Positions 8,447 through 18,209 of a stretch of 64,000 nucleotides of DNA are shown here, one piece after another. The stretch's first letter is position 1. The number at the start of each line of letters is the position of its first letter. The DNA is taken from assembly GCF_029814935.1 (NCBI RefSeq), contig NZ_CP104582.1, forward strand, positions 4,464,001 to 4,528,000. Reading direction: 5' to 3'. This stretch comes from Pseudomonas sp. GD03919. GTDB taxonomy: Bacteria; Pseudomonadota; Gammaproteobacteria; Pseudomonadales; Pseudomonadaceae. Under the pieces are notes generated by a model. It was not told the DNA's origin and did no database searches. It was given only the letters and a program-made list of their open reading frames with translations. The position numbers were made by a program, and so were the translations under genes.

Positions 8447-10018
8447 TCACTCTTCGAACACGACCGGGCAGCGCTCGGCACCTTCCAGCTTGAGGATTTC
8501 CTCCACCACCTGCGGGCGCGCCTGGCGCAGCACCAGGCTACGCTTCAGCGCCTGCAGGCGGCGCGCCTCCTGATGCAGCATCTCCACGCCGGCATAGTCG
8601 ATGAAGTTGATGTGCCGCGCGTCGATCACCAGGCGCTGTCCGCGGCTGCGCTGCAGCAACTGCTGGATGTACTGGCAGGCGCCGAAGAAGATCGAACCCT
8701 CGATGCGCAGCACCTCGTCGTCGCCGTCCTGCCACAGGCGCACGCGCGGCTGCGAGGTGCGCTTGAGATAGAAGAACAGCGAGGCCAACACGCCGGCGTA
8801 GATCGCCGTCTGCAGCTCCAGCACCAGGGTGGCGGCGAAGGTCAGCAGCATCACCATGAACTCGGAGCGGCTGACTCGACGTAGTGCACGGATCGCCGGC
8901 AGATCCACCAGGCCCCAGCAAATCAGCAGGATGCCGGCGGCCATCACCGGCAGCGGGATATGCGTCAGCAGCGCTGCGCCGAACACCGCGAACAGCGCCA
9001 CCAGCAGCGCCGAGAACACCCCGGCCAACGGCGTACGCGCGCCAGCCTGCAGGTTCAGCGCCGAGCGGGTGAAGGAGCCGGCTGACAGCGAGGCAGAGAA
9101 CCACGGCCCGAGCATGTTCGACAGGCCCTGGGCGCGCACCTCCTGGTTGGCGTCGAGGAACTGGTGCGATTTCACCGCCAGCGCACGAGCAATAGACAGG
9201 CTGGTGACCAGCCCGAGCATGCCGCAGGCCACCGCTGCCGGTAGCAGGCGCAGCACGTCGTCGAGGTCGAAACTCAGCATGGTCAAAGGTGGCAGGCCTC
9301 CTTCGAACGGTGCCACCAGGGCGATGTCAGCGGTGAAACGTGCCGGAAGTAGCCACGCCAGCAGACTGCCGCAGACCAGACCGATCAGCAGTGCGGGGGC
9401 CTTTGGCCAGAGTTTGCGCACGGCCACGCTGAGCAGCAGGGTGAAGGCCGCCAGGGCCAGACTCGGCCAGTGCGCTTCGGGCAGGTGCTGGCCGATCTGC
9501 AGCAGGCTGGTCAGGGCCGTGGGTTGGTTGGCGACCTCGACGCCGAGCAGATTGGGCATCTGCCCGATGGCGATCACCAGCGCCGCGCCGAGGGTGAAGC
9601 CGAGTACCACCGACTGCGAGACGAAGTTCACCAGGGCGCCGAAGCGCAGCATACCTAGCAGCCACTGGAACAGCCCGGCGAGAAAGGTCAGCAGCAGGAT
9701 CAGGGCGATGAATTCGTCGCTGCCGATGCGCGCCATGGGGCTGGCGCTGGTGAACAGGACGATGGAGATCGCGGCGGTCGGCCCGCAGATCAGGTGCCAG
9801 GACGAGCCCCACAGACAGGCGATGATCACCGGCACGATGGCGGCGTACAGGCCGTATTCGGCGGGCAGGCCGGCAATCAGCGCGTAGGCCAGCGATTGCG
9901 GCAGGGCCAGGATGGCGCCAGTCAGGCCCACCAGCAGGTCGTTGCCGAGGGTCTTGCGGCTGATGCCAGGCAACCAGCGGAGAAACGGCAGCAGGCTCTG
10001 AAGCTCGGGTAAGTGCAT
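8447..10018 (-). CDS. SulP-family anion transporter with STAS domain
   Basis: 523 residues from ATG 10018. The protein has an N-terminal SulP core (LLPFLRWLPGISRKTLGNDLLVGLTG, AIPQ-like ALPQSLAYALIAGLPAEYGLYAAI, the LCG-like HLICGPTAAISI loop) with 10-12 membrane segments, and a C-terminal cytosolic STAS domain (LVIDARHINFIDYAGVEMLH). SulP members carry sulfate, bicarbonate or related anions; which one cannot be told here. A TTG 39 bases further upstream is in frame but adds residues with no family counterpart. A second SulP gene is at 15818-17296. Confidence 0.9.
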   Translation of the reverse strand: MHLPELQSLLPFLRWLPGISRKTLGNDLLVGLTGAILALPQSLAYALIAGLPAEYGLYAAIVPVIIACLWGSSWHLICGPTAAISIVLFTSASPMARIGSDEFIALILLLTFLAGLFQWLLGMLRFGALVNFVSQSVVLGFTLGAALVIAIGQMPNLLGVEVANQPTALTSLLQIGQHLPEAHWPSLALAAFTLLLSVAVRKLWPKAPALLIGLVCGSLLAWLLPARFTADIALVAPFEGGLPPLTMLSFDLDDVLRLLPAAVACGMLGLVTSLSIARALAVKSHQFLDANQEVRAQGLSNMLGPWFSASLSAGSFTRSALNLQAGARTPLAGVFSALLVALFAVFGAALLTHIPLPVMAAGILLICWGLVDLPAIRALRRVSRSEFMVMLLTFAATLVLELQTAIYAGVLASLFFYLKRTSQPRVRLWQDGDDEVLRIEGSIFFGACQYIQQLLQRSRGQRLVIDARHINFIDYAGVEMLHQEARRLQALKRSLVLRQARPQVVEEILKLEGAERCPVVFEE

Positions 10019-10254
10019 GGCAGGCGTGTTTGACTCGTCCGTATTGATGAAGTGCAAGCGCGCAGGCCCGCGCCTGGAGCGCTACCCGGCTCGGATGAAC
10101 GCTGCACAGGACTATAACCCTCTCTGCGCGCAATAACCGTCCGAGCGCGCCATACTGCAATAGCCAGACGTGACCCTTATACTGAGCGTCGTTGTTCAGG
10201 TCGTCATCGCTGCATGCCTGACAGCACCCCACACTCCAACCGGTGAAGTGAACC

Positions 10255-11157
10255 GTGAAACTCCGTCATTCGATTTTGGGCCTGCTGCTATGCGGTAGCC
10301 TTGTTGTTTCGAACCTCCAGGCCGCGCCGGCCCAGCCCAAGCAGGAGCTGGCCGCTGGTAGCGCATTGCTAATCGACCTGAAGACTGGCCAGGAGCTCTA
10401 TTCCAGCAATCCGGACCTGCGCCTGCCGGTGGCCTCGGTGACCAAGCTGATGACCGCCATGGTGGTGCTCGACGCCAAGCTGCCGCTGGATGAGAGGCTG
10501 CCCATCACCATCCGCGACACCCAGGAAATGCAGGGTGTGTTCTCCCGCGTGCGCATCGGCAGCGAAATCACCCGCCGCGAGATGCTGCACCTGGCGCTGA
10601 TGTCCTCGGAAAACCGCGCCGCTGCCAGCCTCGCGCACCATTACCCGGGCGGCCATGGCGCCTTCGTCGCGGCGATGAATGCCAAGGCCAGGGCGCTGGG
10701 CATGCGCAATAGCCACTTCGTCGAGCCCACCGGCCTGTCCGAGCGGAACGTCGCCACGGCGCGTGATCTGGCGCTGATGGTCAAAGCCGCCAACCAGTAT
10801 CCGCTGATTCACCAGTTCAGTACCGACTCCGAAGCCACCATTGCCTTCCGCAAACCCAACTACACCCTGGGCTTTCGTAATACTAACGCCCTGGTGCGCA
10901 AGCCCGACTGGAGCATCGACCTGAGCAAGACCGGCTTCACCAATGCCGCCGGTCGCTGCCTGGTGATGGCCACCACCATCGCCAACCGCCCGGTGGCCTT
11001 CGTGGTACTCGGCGCCTTTGGCAAGTACACCCACATGGCCGACGCCAACCGTCTTAAGCGTTGGATGGAGACTGGCAAGGTCACTCCGGTGCCGGCTGCG
11101 GCGCTTAGCTACAAGCAGCAGAAGCTGGCCGAGTGGAATCTGCAGGCCAGGCAGTGA
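10255..11157 (+). CDS. pbpG: D-alanyl-D-alanine endopeptidase (penicillin-binding protein 7)
   Basis: 300 residues with an N-terminal signal peptide (cleavage after LQAA, near residue 24). All three penicilloyl-serine transferase motifs are present: S61-V-T-K64, S118-E-N120 and K225-T-G-F. The enzyme is periplasmic and cuts D-Ala-meso-DAP cross-links in peptidoglycan. The start is GTG at 10255. A clear terminator follows, so the gene is probably monocistronic. Confidence 0.95.
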   Translation: MKLRHSILGLLLCGSLVVSNLQAAPAQPKQELAAGSALLIDLKTGQELYSSNPDLRLPVASVTKLMTAMVVLDAKLPLDERLPITIRDTQEMQGVFSRVRIGSEITRREMLHLALMSSENRAAASLAHHYPGGHGAFVAAMNAKARALGMRNSHFVEPTGLSERNVATARDLALMVKAANQYPLIHQFSTDSEATIAFRKPNYTLGFRNTNALVRKPDWSIDLSKTGFTNAAGRCLVMATTIANRPVAFVVLGAFGKYTHMADANRLKRWMETGKVTPVPAAALSYKQQKLAEWNLQARQ

Positions 11158-11177
11158 CCCGGCGCTGATGTAGAAAA

Positions 11178-11203
11178 GGGCGACTCGATGAGTCGCCCTT
11201 TTT
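11178..11203 (+). terminator. Intrinsic terminator after pbpG
   Basis: GGGCGACT (11178-11185) pairs with AGTCGCCC (11191-11198) across a short loop and is followed by a T-run; A residues precede the stem. Confidence 0.9.
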
Positions 11204-11217
11204 CGTCGTGCTGTCGT

Positions 11218-11275
11218 GTAGCCCGGATGCAATCCGGGGAAACAGTCACAAGGCCCCGGATTGCATCCGGACTAC
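11218..11275. repeat. Inverted repeat related to the one at 687-738
   Basis: Arms of the form GTAGCCCGGATGCAATCCGG face each other across a ~20-base centre. It lies between pbpG and the convergent LysR gene and shares its arms with the 687-738 repeat, so it is a dispersed intergenic element rather than a local operator. Confidence 0.8.
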
Positions 11276-11301
11276 GGTCAATCTTCCTCAGTCGTGGTGC
11301 G

Positions 11302-12195
11302 TCAACGCGGGCAGCCCAGTCGCTCGCTGAGGAAATCGAGAAAACAGGTAATGCGCGACGCCAGCGCGGTGTTGCGGTAGTACACCGCGTTGATTGGCTG
11401 GCGCACCTCCACCCGTTGCTCGGCCAGCACCTCCACCAGTGCGCCGCTTGCGCGAGCGGTATCGGTCATGAAATCCGACAGGCACACCACACCCTCGCCG
11501 GCCAGGGCCAGCGCGAGAACGGTATCGCCGCTGGAGGCGCGCAGGCTTGGAGTGATGCGCCAGCGCTCGCCGAGGGCATGGCGCAGAGGCCATTCATTGA
11601 GGCTGTCGGGCTCGGTGAAACCGATCAGGCTGTGTCCCGGCAGGTCTTCGGTGCGTGCCGGCGTGCCATGCCGGCGCAGGTACTCGGGGCTGGCCAGCAC
11701 GCGACGATAGCTGTGACACAGGGGCCGCGCGTGCAGGCTGGAGTCCGGCAGATGACCGATACGGATGGCCAGGTCTGTGCGGCGTTCCAGCAGGTCGATG
11801 ATGCGGTCGTCACTGTTCAGTTCCAGCTCGATCTGCGGATAAAGCGCGCGAAATTCGCCGATCAGCGGCACGATCGCATGCAGCATGAAGGGCGAGGCGG
11901 TGTTTATGCGCAAGCGCCCTGCCGGTGCCTGGCGACGCAGGGTCATCTGCTCCTCGGCTTCCTCGACGCTGGCCAGGATGCGCCGCGCCTGAGCCAGGAA
12001 CACCTCGCCCTCTTCGGTCAGTTCCAAGCGTCGCGTGGTGCGACGCAGCAGGGTAACGCCAAGCTTTTCCTCCAGGCGACTCAGCGCGCGGCTGACACCC
12101 GAGGCGGTTTGTTCCAGCTGCTCGGCCGCGGCGCTGATCGAACCGCTGTCGACCACGCTGACGAAGGCGAGCATTTCTTCCAGGCTGGTCTTCAT
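11302..12195 (-). CDS. LysR-family regulator (YafC-like)
   Basis: 297 residues. The N-terminal winged helix-turn-helix spans about residues 5-65 (FVSVVDSGSISAAAEQLEQ, SGVSRALSRLEEKLG), followed by a LysR substrate-binding domain (GRLRINTASPFMLHAIVPL onward). It diverges from a DkgB-like aldo/keto reductase with about 200 bp between starts. In Escherichia coli the LysR gene yafC lies beside dkgB, so this is the same pairing and control of the reductase is likely. The inducer is unknown. Confidence 0.88.
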   Translation of the reverse strand: MKTSLEEMLAFVSVVDSGSISAAAEQLEQTASGVSRALSRLEEKLGVTLLRRTTRRLELTEEGEVFLAQARRILASVEEAEEQMTLRRQAPAGRLRINTASPFMLHAIVPLIGEFRALYPQIELELNSDDRIIDLLERRTDLAIRIGHLPDSSLHARPLCHSYRRVLASPEYLRRHGTPARTEDLPGHSLIGFTEPDSLNEWPLRHALGERWRITPSLRASSGDTVLALALAGEGVVCLSDFMTDTARASGALVEVLAEQRVEVRQPINAVYYRNTALASRITCFLDFLSERLGCPR

Positions 12196-12393
12196 TGTTG
12201 ATCTTCAGTCAAAGGTGTTTGCGGAGTTTCCGGCTTTTTCCGCAGGAGTCTGGCGCGGATACTGCGCCACCTCAACCCCGTTCGCCGCCGGGCAAGGTTC
12301 TGCAACTTTTTCCTGATCGATGGTGCCGAATCTTTCGATACCCGTTGCGCCCCGATGCTCGGCCAGCGTTTCCCGACCTATGAGGAGCTTCTC

Positions 12394-13197
12394 ATGAAAT
12401 TCATTCCCCCCTTCGGCCTCGGCACCTTCCGTCTCAAGGATCAGGTCGCCGTCGACTCGGTACGCACCGGTCTTGAATTGGGCTACCGGCATATCGACAC
12501 GGCGCAGATCTACGGCAACGAGGTCGAGGTCGGCCAGGCCATTGCCGACAGCGGCGTGGCGCGTGACGAGCTGTTCGTCACTACCAAGGTGTGGACCGAG
12601 AACCTCGGCAGTGGCCGGGTGATTCCCAGCCTGCGCGAGAGCCTGCAGCGCCTGGGCCTGGAGCGGGTCGACCTGACGCTGATCCACTGGCCGTCGCCGA
12701 ACGATGAGATTCCCGTGGCGCAGTATCTGGGCGAGTTGCTGGAAGCCAAGCGTCAGGGTCTGACCGCGGCCATCGGTGTGTCCAACTTCACCATCGCCCA
12801 TTTGCGCCAGGCCATCGAAGCCGTGGGCGTGGACGAGATCGCCACCAACCAGGTGGAAATCCATCCGCTGCTGCAGAACCGCAAGTTGGTGGAATTCGCT
12901 CGGCAGCAGGGTATCCATCTGACCGCCTACATGCCGCTGGCCTACGGCAAGGTGCTGGCCGAGCCGGTGATCCAGCGCATCGCCGCCGCCCATGGCGCCA
13001 GCCCGGCACAGGTCGCCCTGGCCTGGTCGCTGCAGCAGGGCTATACGGTGATCCCCTCCTCGACCAAGCGCGAGAACCTGGCCGCCAACCTGGCCGCTGC
13101 CGAGCTGCGCCTGAGCACCGAAGACATGGCGGCCATAGAGGCGCTGGATCGTGGTGAGCGCGTTGCCAACCCAGGCTTTGCGCCGCGCTGGGATTGA
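12394..13197 (+). CDS. dkgB: 2,5-diketo-D-gluconic acid reductase B-type aldo/keto reductase
   Basis: 267 residues, the usual DkgB length. The catalytic tetrad of aldo/keto reductases is intact: D35, Y40 ([11 protein letters not shown]), K65 and H98 (LIHWPSP), with the C-terminal NADPH-binding [11 protein letters not shown]. It reduces 2,5-diketogluconate and various aldehydes such as methylglyoxal. ATG 12394 was chosen over an in-frame ATG at 12355 because GAGGAG lies at 12382-12387. The LysR gene upstream is divergent. Confidence 0.93.
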   Translation: MKFIPPFGLGTFRLKDQVAVDSVRTGLELGYRHIDTAQIYGNEVEVGQAIADSGVARDELFVTTKVWTENLGSGRVIPSLRESLQRLGLERVDLTLIHWPSPNDEIPVAQYLGELLEAKRQGLTAAIGVSNFTIAHLRQAIEAVGVDEIATNQVEIHPLLQNRKLVEFARQQGIHLTAYMPLAYGKVLAEPVIQRIAAAHGASPAQVALAWSLQQGYTVIPSSTKRENLAANLAAAELRLSTEDMAAIEALDRGERVANPGFAPRWD

Positions 13198-13270
13198 GCC
13201 GTCCGTGGGGGTGTGCATGGCGCACCTGACCACGAATGTGTGAGAGAGGCTTTAGCCGCGACTCTGGTTT

Positions 13271-14014
13271 CTATCTGCCGCCAGCTATATCGATCAGCGC
13301 CCCGGTGGTGTAGCTGGCTTTATCACCGAGCAGCCAGACGATCGCCTCGGCGACTTCCTCGGCCCGCCCGGCGCGCCCCAACGGTGTCGCCTTGCCCAAA
13401 CGCTCGGCGCGATCCGGCTGGCCGCCGCTGGCGTGGATCTCGGTATCGATAAGCCCCGGACGCACGGCATTGACCCTCACGCCTTCGCCACCGAGCTCCT
13501 TGGCCAGGCCGCGGGTCAGCACGTCGATGGCGCCTTTCGCCCCGGCGTAGTCGACGTATTCGAAGGGCGAACCGAGACTGGCGGCGATGGATGACACCAG
13601 CACCATCGAACCGCCCTCGCCGCCGCGGCTGCGCGCCATGCGCCGGGCGCCTTCGCGAGCGGTCAGGTAGCTGCCCAGCACGTTGACATCGAACATACGG
13701 CGCAGGCGCTCGCCGCTCATCTCCAGTAGCGGCATGGGCGGCGCGACGATCCCGGCATTGACCACCAGACCGTGCAGCGGGCCGAACTTGTCCATGGCCG
13801 CGAACAGGCGCTGCACATCCTCTTCAACCGCCACATCGCCCGGTAAGGCGACGGCAGTGCCGCCCATGGCTTCGATCTGCGCCACCACCTTATTGGCGGC
13901 GTCACGGTCACGGCGATAGTTGATGCCGACCGTCCAGCCGCCAGCGGCGGCCAGCAGGGCAGTGGCGCGGCCGATGCCGCGGCTGGCGCCGGTAATCAGC
14001 AGGTTCTTGCGCAT
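13271..14014 (-). CDS. Short-chain dehydrogenase/reductase
   Basis: 247 residues with the classical SDR signature: nucleotide-binding T8-G-A-S-R-G-I-G15, NAG motif at 86-88, active-site S141/S142 and Y156-x3-K160 (YAGAK). NADP preference is suggested by the arginines after the second strand (NYRRDRD). The substrate is unknown. It lies downstream of, and convergent with, dkgB. An AGGGAG sequence precedes ATG 14014. Confidence 0.92.
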   Translation of the reverse strand: MRKNLLITGASRGIGRATALLAAAGGWTVGINYRRDRDAANKVVAQIEAMGGTAVALPGDVAVEEDVQRLFAAMDKFGPLHGLVVNAGIVAPPMPLLEMSGERLRRMFDVNVLGSYLTAREGARRMARSRGGEGGSMVLVSSIAASLGSPFEYVDYAGAKGAIDVLTRGLAKELGGEGVRVNAVRPGLIDTEIHASGGQPDRAERLGKATPLGRAGRAEEVAEAIVWLLGDKASYTTGALIDIAGGR

Positions 14015-14071
14015 TGGGCCTGGCTCCCTGTAGTCGTGCCTGCTAAGGCTGCCCGCTTTTCGTCGTCTGCG

Positions 14072-15550
14072 CTACATCCACCCCAGCCAACGCCACCAGG
14101 TCAGGGCAAACACCAACATCAGCCCGTAGCCAATCAGCGTCAGCCAGATCCCGGTACGCAGAAATTGCCGGGCGTCGAAGGTTTCAGTGCCGATGCAGAC
14201 CATGTTCTGCGGTGCGTTGATTGGCAACAGGAAGCCGAAGCTGACCACGTAGCCGAGCAGCATGCTCATGCCCAGCGGATTGATGTCGCCGCCAAGTTGC
14301 AGTAGCAGGGCAATCATGATCGGTAGCATGGCCGAGGTCAGCGCCGTGGCGCTGGCGAAGCCCAGGTGAATGATGATCAGAAAGGCACCGAGCACGGCGA
14401 ACACCCAGAACGGTGACAGCGCTTCCATGCCCAGATTCGCCACCAGCAGCTTGGCCAGCCAGGTGCCCGCACCGGTAGCCAGCACCGCGCCGCCGAGGCT
14501 GATGCCAACGCCGAAGACGATCACCGTACCCCATGGAATACGTGGCTGCGCCTGCTTCCAGCTCATCACACCAAGCCCAGGCATCAGCAAGGCCGCCAGG
14601 CCGACCAGCGTCGTGGAGGCCGTGTCGAAGGCGTGCAGCTTGCCCTCGGTGGCCCAGAAGCCCAGCAGCGTCAGGACGATGGCCAGCAGCTTGCGTTCGT
14701 TGCCGGTCATTGGCCCAAGCTCGCTCAGCGCCTTGCGCACCGCCTCCTTGCCGCCCTCGATGTGCTCGGTTTCCGGCGGCATCACACGCAGGATCACCCA
14801 GTACAGCACTGCCGACATCAGCAGACTCCAGGGCGCCCCGGCGATCAGCCAATCGGTCCAGGTCACCGACTGGCCGAGCAGTTTCTGCATGAAACCGGCG
14901 GTGAGCAGGTTCTGCGCCGCCGAGGTCTGGATGCCGACGTTCCAGATACTGGTGGCCTGGGCGACCAGAATCATGATGCCGCCGGCGAAGGACGAGCGCT
15001 TGCCGACACCGAAGGCGGCGATCACGCCCATCATGATTGGCATCACGCAGGCCACTCGCGCCGTGGCGCTGGGCACGATGAAGCTGAGCAGGATAGTCAC
15101 CACGATGGCACCCAGGAGTACGCGATGGGTGCTGGCGCCGACCTTCGACAGGGTCAGCAGGGCGATGCGCTTGTCCAGTCCGGTCTGGGTCATCGCCGCA
15201 GCGATGAACAGCGCCGCCGCCACCAGGGCCAGTGCCGAGTTGGCGAAGCCGCCGAGCGCCATGCCCAACGCATCCTTGGTACCGATCAGCTTGTCCGGGT
15301 CGGCCAGGGTCGGCGCACTGCCGAGCAGGAAAGCCATCAACGCCAGGATCATGATGGCGCTGACCTCGTAACTCACCGTCTCGCTGATCCACACGATCAC
15401 GGCGAAGGCGAGGATCGCCAGCATGCGCTGGCCGGCAATCGGGAGCCCGGCCTGCGCCGGCAGAAGTACGATGCTCAGCCCGACGAGCACGGCCAGAAGC
15501 AGTCCCCAGGGCAAGCGAAAGGGTGATTGGGACACAGTGGTTGCAGACAT
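14072..15550 (-). CDS. DASS (SLC13) family anion/sodium symporter
   Basis: 492 residues with 11-12 membrane segments. Family features include the paired hairpin motifs with SAT (IVPSATARVACVMPIM in the first half, ASATALTSAMLPIMIALL in the second) and the closing LPINAPQNMVCIGT. Members import dicarboxylates, citrate or sulfate with sodium. Both halves look intact. The gene is in the same orientation as the SDR, 57 bp upstream of it; co-transcription is possible. Substrate cannot be assigned. Confidence 0.88.
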   Translation of the reverse strand: MSATTVSQSPFRLPWGLLLAVLVGLSIVLLPAQAGLPIAGQRMLAILAFAVIVWISETVSYEVSAIMILALMAFLLGSAPTLADPDKLIGTKDALGMALGGFANSALALVAAALFIAAAMTQTGLDKRIALLTLSKVGASTHRVLLGAIVVTILLSFIVPSATARVACVMPIMMGVIAAFGVGKRSSFAGGIMILVAQATSIWNVGIQTSAAQNLLTAGFMQKLLGQSVTWTDWLIAGAPWSLLMSAVLYWVILRVMPPETEHIEGGKEAVRKALSELGPMTGNERKLLAIVLTLLGFWATEGKLHAFDTASTTLVGLAALLMPGLGVMSWKQAQPRIPWGTVIVFGVGISLGGAVLATGAGTWLAKLLVANLGMEALSPFWVFAVLGAFLIIIHLGFASATALTSAMLPIMIALLLQLGGDINPLGMSMLLGYVVSFGFLLPINAPQNMVCIGTETFDARQFLRTGIWLTLIGYGLMLVFALTWWRWLGWM

Positions 15551-15817
15551 GAGCGCAAGACTCCGGCAAATGACTCAGGCGCACTATGAGCCTCTAGCAC
15601 GGGCCATACATTGCTTCGTGTCAGTGTTGCGCAGAACTTGAGGACACCTGACGAGACAGCCTGCGCAACACCGTTATCTACTTCGGGTTCGTCGTCGAGA
15701 TGAAGGCGTGCACAAGCGCGTGGCATCGGTTACGCAAGCCTCGGATTTCGCACGGTCACTCGGTCGATGGCTACCAAGCAGCCCCTGCGCATGACGGCAA
15801 ATACCTTAGGGGTTACC

Positions 15818-17296
15818 ATGCGCGCCCTTTCGCTTGACCACACATTGCTGCTCATGAAACCTGCACGCCTGCGCGCCGACCTGCTGGCCGGCCTCACCTC
15901 CTCCTTCGCCCTGGTGCCCGAGTGCATCGCCTTCGCCCTGGTGGCCCAGGTCAACCCACTGATGGGCCTGTACGGCGCCTTCATCATCTGCACCCTCACC
16001 GCGCTGTTCGGCGGCCGGCCGGGCATGATCTCCGGCGCGGCCGGCTCGATGGCGGTGGTGATCGTCGCCCTGGTGGTGCAGCACGGCGTGCAGTACCTGC
16101 TGGCCACGGTATTGCTCGGCGGCCTGATCATGCTCGCGTTCGGCCTGCTGCGCCTGGGCAAGCTGATCCGTATGGTGCCGCACCCGGTGATGCTGGGTTT
16201 CGTCAACGGCCTGGCGATCATCATCGCCCTGGCCCAGTTCGAGCATTTCCAGCACGACGGCCACTGGCTGCAGGGCAAGGCGTTGTACCTGATGCTCGGT
16301 CTGGTGGCGCTGACCATGCTCATCGTCTACCTGCTGCCGCGCCTGACCCGCGCGGTGCCTCCAGCGCTGGTGGCGATTCTTGGCATCGGTGCGCTGGTTT
16401 ATCTGCTGGATCTGCCCACACACACCCTGGGCGACATGGCGCAGATCGCCGGCGGCCTGCCGAGCCTGATGTTGCCGGACATTCCCTGGAACCTGGACAC
16501 CCTCGCCATCATCGCCCCCTACGCCATCCTGATGGCCCTGGTCGGCCTGCTGGAAACCCTGCTGACCCTGAATCTCACCGACGAGATCACCGCCACCCGT
16601 GGTCATCCTGATCGTGAATGCGTGGCGCTCGGCGTGGCCAACATGACCTCCGGCCTGTTCGGCGGCATGGGCGGTTGCGCGATGATCGGCCAGACCGTGA
16701 TCAACCTCAGCTCCGGCGGGCGCGGGCGGCTGTCCGGGGTGGTCGCCGGGATGATGATCCTGCTCTTCGTGCTGTTCCTCTCGCCGCTGATCGAGCGCAT
16801 CCCACTGGCCGCGCTGGTGGGCGTGATGTTCGTGGTGGCGCAGCAGACCTTTGCCTGGGGCTCGCTGCGCGTCGCCGGCAAGGTGCCGGCCAACGACGTG
16901 CTGGTGATCATTGCGGTGACCGCCATCACCGTCGCCACCGACCTGGCCACAGCGGTGCTCTGCGGTATCGTCATCGCCGCACTCAACTTCGCCTGGCAGC
17001 ACGCCCGCGAACTGTACGCCGACAGCGATATGCAGGCCGACGGCAGCAAGCTGTACCGCGTGCACGGCACGCTGTTCTTCGCCTCCTGCACCGCCTTTCT
17101 GGCGCAGTTCGAGCCGGCCGACGACCCGCAGCAGGTGACCCTGGACTGCCGCCACCTGAGCTTCGTCGACTACTCGGCCATTGCCGCGCTGAAGACTCTG
17201 CGTGAGCGCTACGAACGCGCCGGCAAGCACCTGCGCGTGGTGCACCTGTCCGAGCGTTGCAAGCAGTTGCTCAAGCGGGCGGGCTCAGAACACTGA
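15818..17296 (+). CDS. SulP-family anion transporter with STAS domain (second copy)
   Basis: 492 residues from ATG 15818, chosen because AGGGG precedes it at 15807-15812; in-frame ATGs at 15767 and 15854 are alternatives. The SulP core begins RLRADLLAGLTSSFALVPECIAFALVAQVNPLMGLYGAF, lacks the long N-terminal tail of plant and animal members, and ends in a STAS domain (VTLDCRHLSFVDYSAIAALK). Sequence is quite different from the SulP protein at 8447-10018, so this is not a recent duplicate. Some short bacterial SulP proteins move bicarbonate or sulfate; the substrate is not determined here. Confidence 0.9.
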   Translation: MRALSLDHTLLLMKPARLRADLLAGLTSSFALVPECIAFALVAQVNPLMGLYGAFIICTLTALFGGRPGMISGAAGSMAVVIVALVVQHGVQYLLATVLLGGLIMLAFGLLRLGKLIRMVPHPVMLGFVNGLAIIIALAQFEHFQHDGHWLQGKALYLMLGLVALTMLIVYLLPRLTRAVPPALVAILGIGALVYLLDLPTHTLGDMAQIAGGLPSLMLPDIPWNLDTLAIIAPYAILMALVGLLETLLTLNLTDEITATRGHPDRECVALGVANMTSGLFGGMGGCAMIGQTVINLSSGGRGRLSGVVAGMMILLFVLFLSPLIERIPLAALVGVMFVVAQQTFAWGSLRVAGKVPANDVLVIIAVTAITVATDLATAVLCGIVIAALNFAWQHARELYADSDMQADGSKLYRVHGTLFFASCTAFLAQFEPADDPQQVTLDCRHLSFVDYSAIAALKTLRERYERAGKHLRVVHLSERCKQLLKRAGSEH

Positions 17297-17343
17297 TCGC
17301 GTAGGGTGGGTAGCACAACGCGAAATCCAGACGATAAACCATG

Positions 17344-17381
17344 AAAAAGCCGCTGACGGATCGCTCCGCCAGCGGCTTTTT
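17344..17381. terminator. Bidirectional intrinsic terminator between SulP gene and trpA
   Basis: AAAAAGCCGCTG pairs with CAGCGGCTTTTT, giving an A-run on one side and a T-run on the other. It lies between convergent genes and can serve both. Confidence 0.92.
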
Positions 17382-17399
17382 CGTATGCCAGAGCGGGTA

Positions 17400-18209
17400 T
17401 CAGCGGCGCGCGCCACGCACCCCTTCGGCCAGTTCGCGGCACAGGCCGAGCACGCCGTCGATGGCCTGTTGCGGGCTCTTTGCCTCGGCGATCTTGTCGA
17501 TCAGCGCCGAGCCGACCACTGCGCCCTCTGCACGCTTGGCCACTTCGGCGGCGTGCTCCGGGGTGCGGATGCCGAAGCCGATGCACAGCGGCAGGTCGGT
17601 GTGGCGACGCAGGCGCGCCACGGCTTCTTCGACGTGATCCATGGTCGCCGCACCGGCGCCGGTGACGCCGGCCACCGACACGTAGTAGACGAAGCCGGAG
17701 CTGCCGGCCAGCACGGTGGGCAGGCGGTCGTCGTCGGTGGTCGGCGTGGTCAGGCGGATGAAGTCGATGCCTGCGCTCTGCGCCGGCTCGCACAGCTCGT
17801 CGTTATGCTCCGGCGGCAGGTCGACCACGATCAGACCGTCGACACCGGCCTCTTTGGCGTCGCTGATGAAGCGCTCGACGCCGTAGACGAAGATCGGGTT
17901 GTAGTAGCCCATCAACACCAGCGGCGTGCTCTGGTTGCCAGCGCGGAATTCGCGAACCATCTGCAGCGTCTGGCGCATGCCCTGCTTGCCGGTCAGCGCG
18001 CGGATATTGGCGAGCTGGATGGCCGGGCCGTCGGCCATCGGATCGGTGAACGGCATGCCCAGTTCGATCACGTCGGCGCCAGCGTCCGGCAGGCCCTTGA
18101 GGATGCTCAGCGAGGTGGCGTAGTCCGGGTCACCGGCGGTGATGAAGGTCACCAGCGCGGCGCGGTTTTCCGCTTTCAGTTCGGCGAAACGGTTCTGCAG
18201 GCGGCTCAT
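17400..18209 (-). CDS. trpA: Tryptophan synthase alpha subunit
   Basis: 269 residues starting [20 protein letters not shown]. The catalytic pair E49 and D60 is in place ([14 protein letters not shown]). It cleaves indole-3-glycerol phosphate to indole, which is channelled to TrpB. The ATG at 18209 overlaps the trpB stop by four bases (ATGA), so translation is coupled. A longer open frame reaching 18386 runs inside trpB and is not the start. The terminator at 17344-17381 ends the operon. Confidence 0.98.
   Translation of the reverse strand: MSRLQNRFAELKAENRAALVTFITAGDPDYATSLSILKGLPDAGADVIELGMPFTDPMADGPAIQLANIRALTGKQGMRQTLQMVREFRAGNQSTPLVLMGYYNPIFVYGVERFISDAKEAGVDGLIVVDLPPEHNDELCEPAQSAGIDFIRLTTPTTDDDRLPTVLAGSSGFVYYVSVAGVTGAGAATMDHVEEAVARLRRHTDLPLCIGFGIRTPEHAAEVAKRAEGAVVGSALIDKIAEAKSPQQAIDGVLGLCRELAEGVRGARR

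Noticed and set aside
15806..17245. Long frame opposite the second SulP gene, and similar long frames opposite trpB, the sulfatase and the AGCS gene
   Set aside because: All lie fully antisense to recognisable genes, have His/Gln-rich composition and lack ribosome binding sites; they reflect codon bias.
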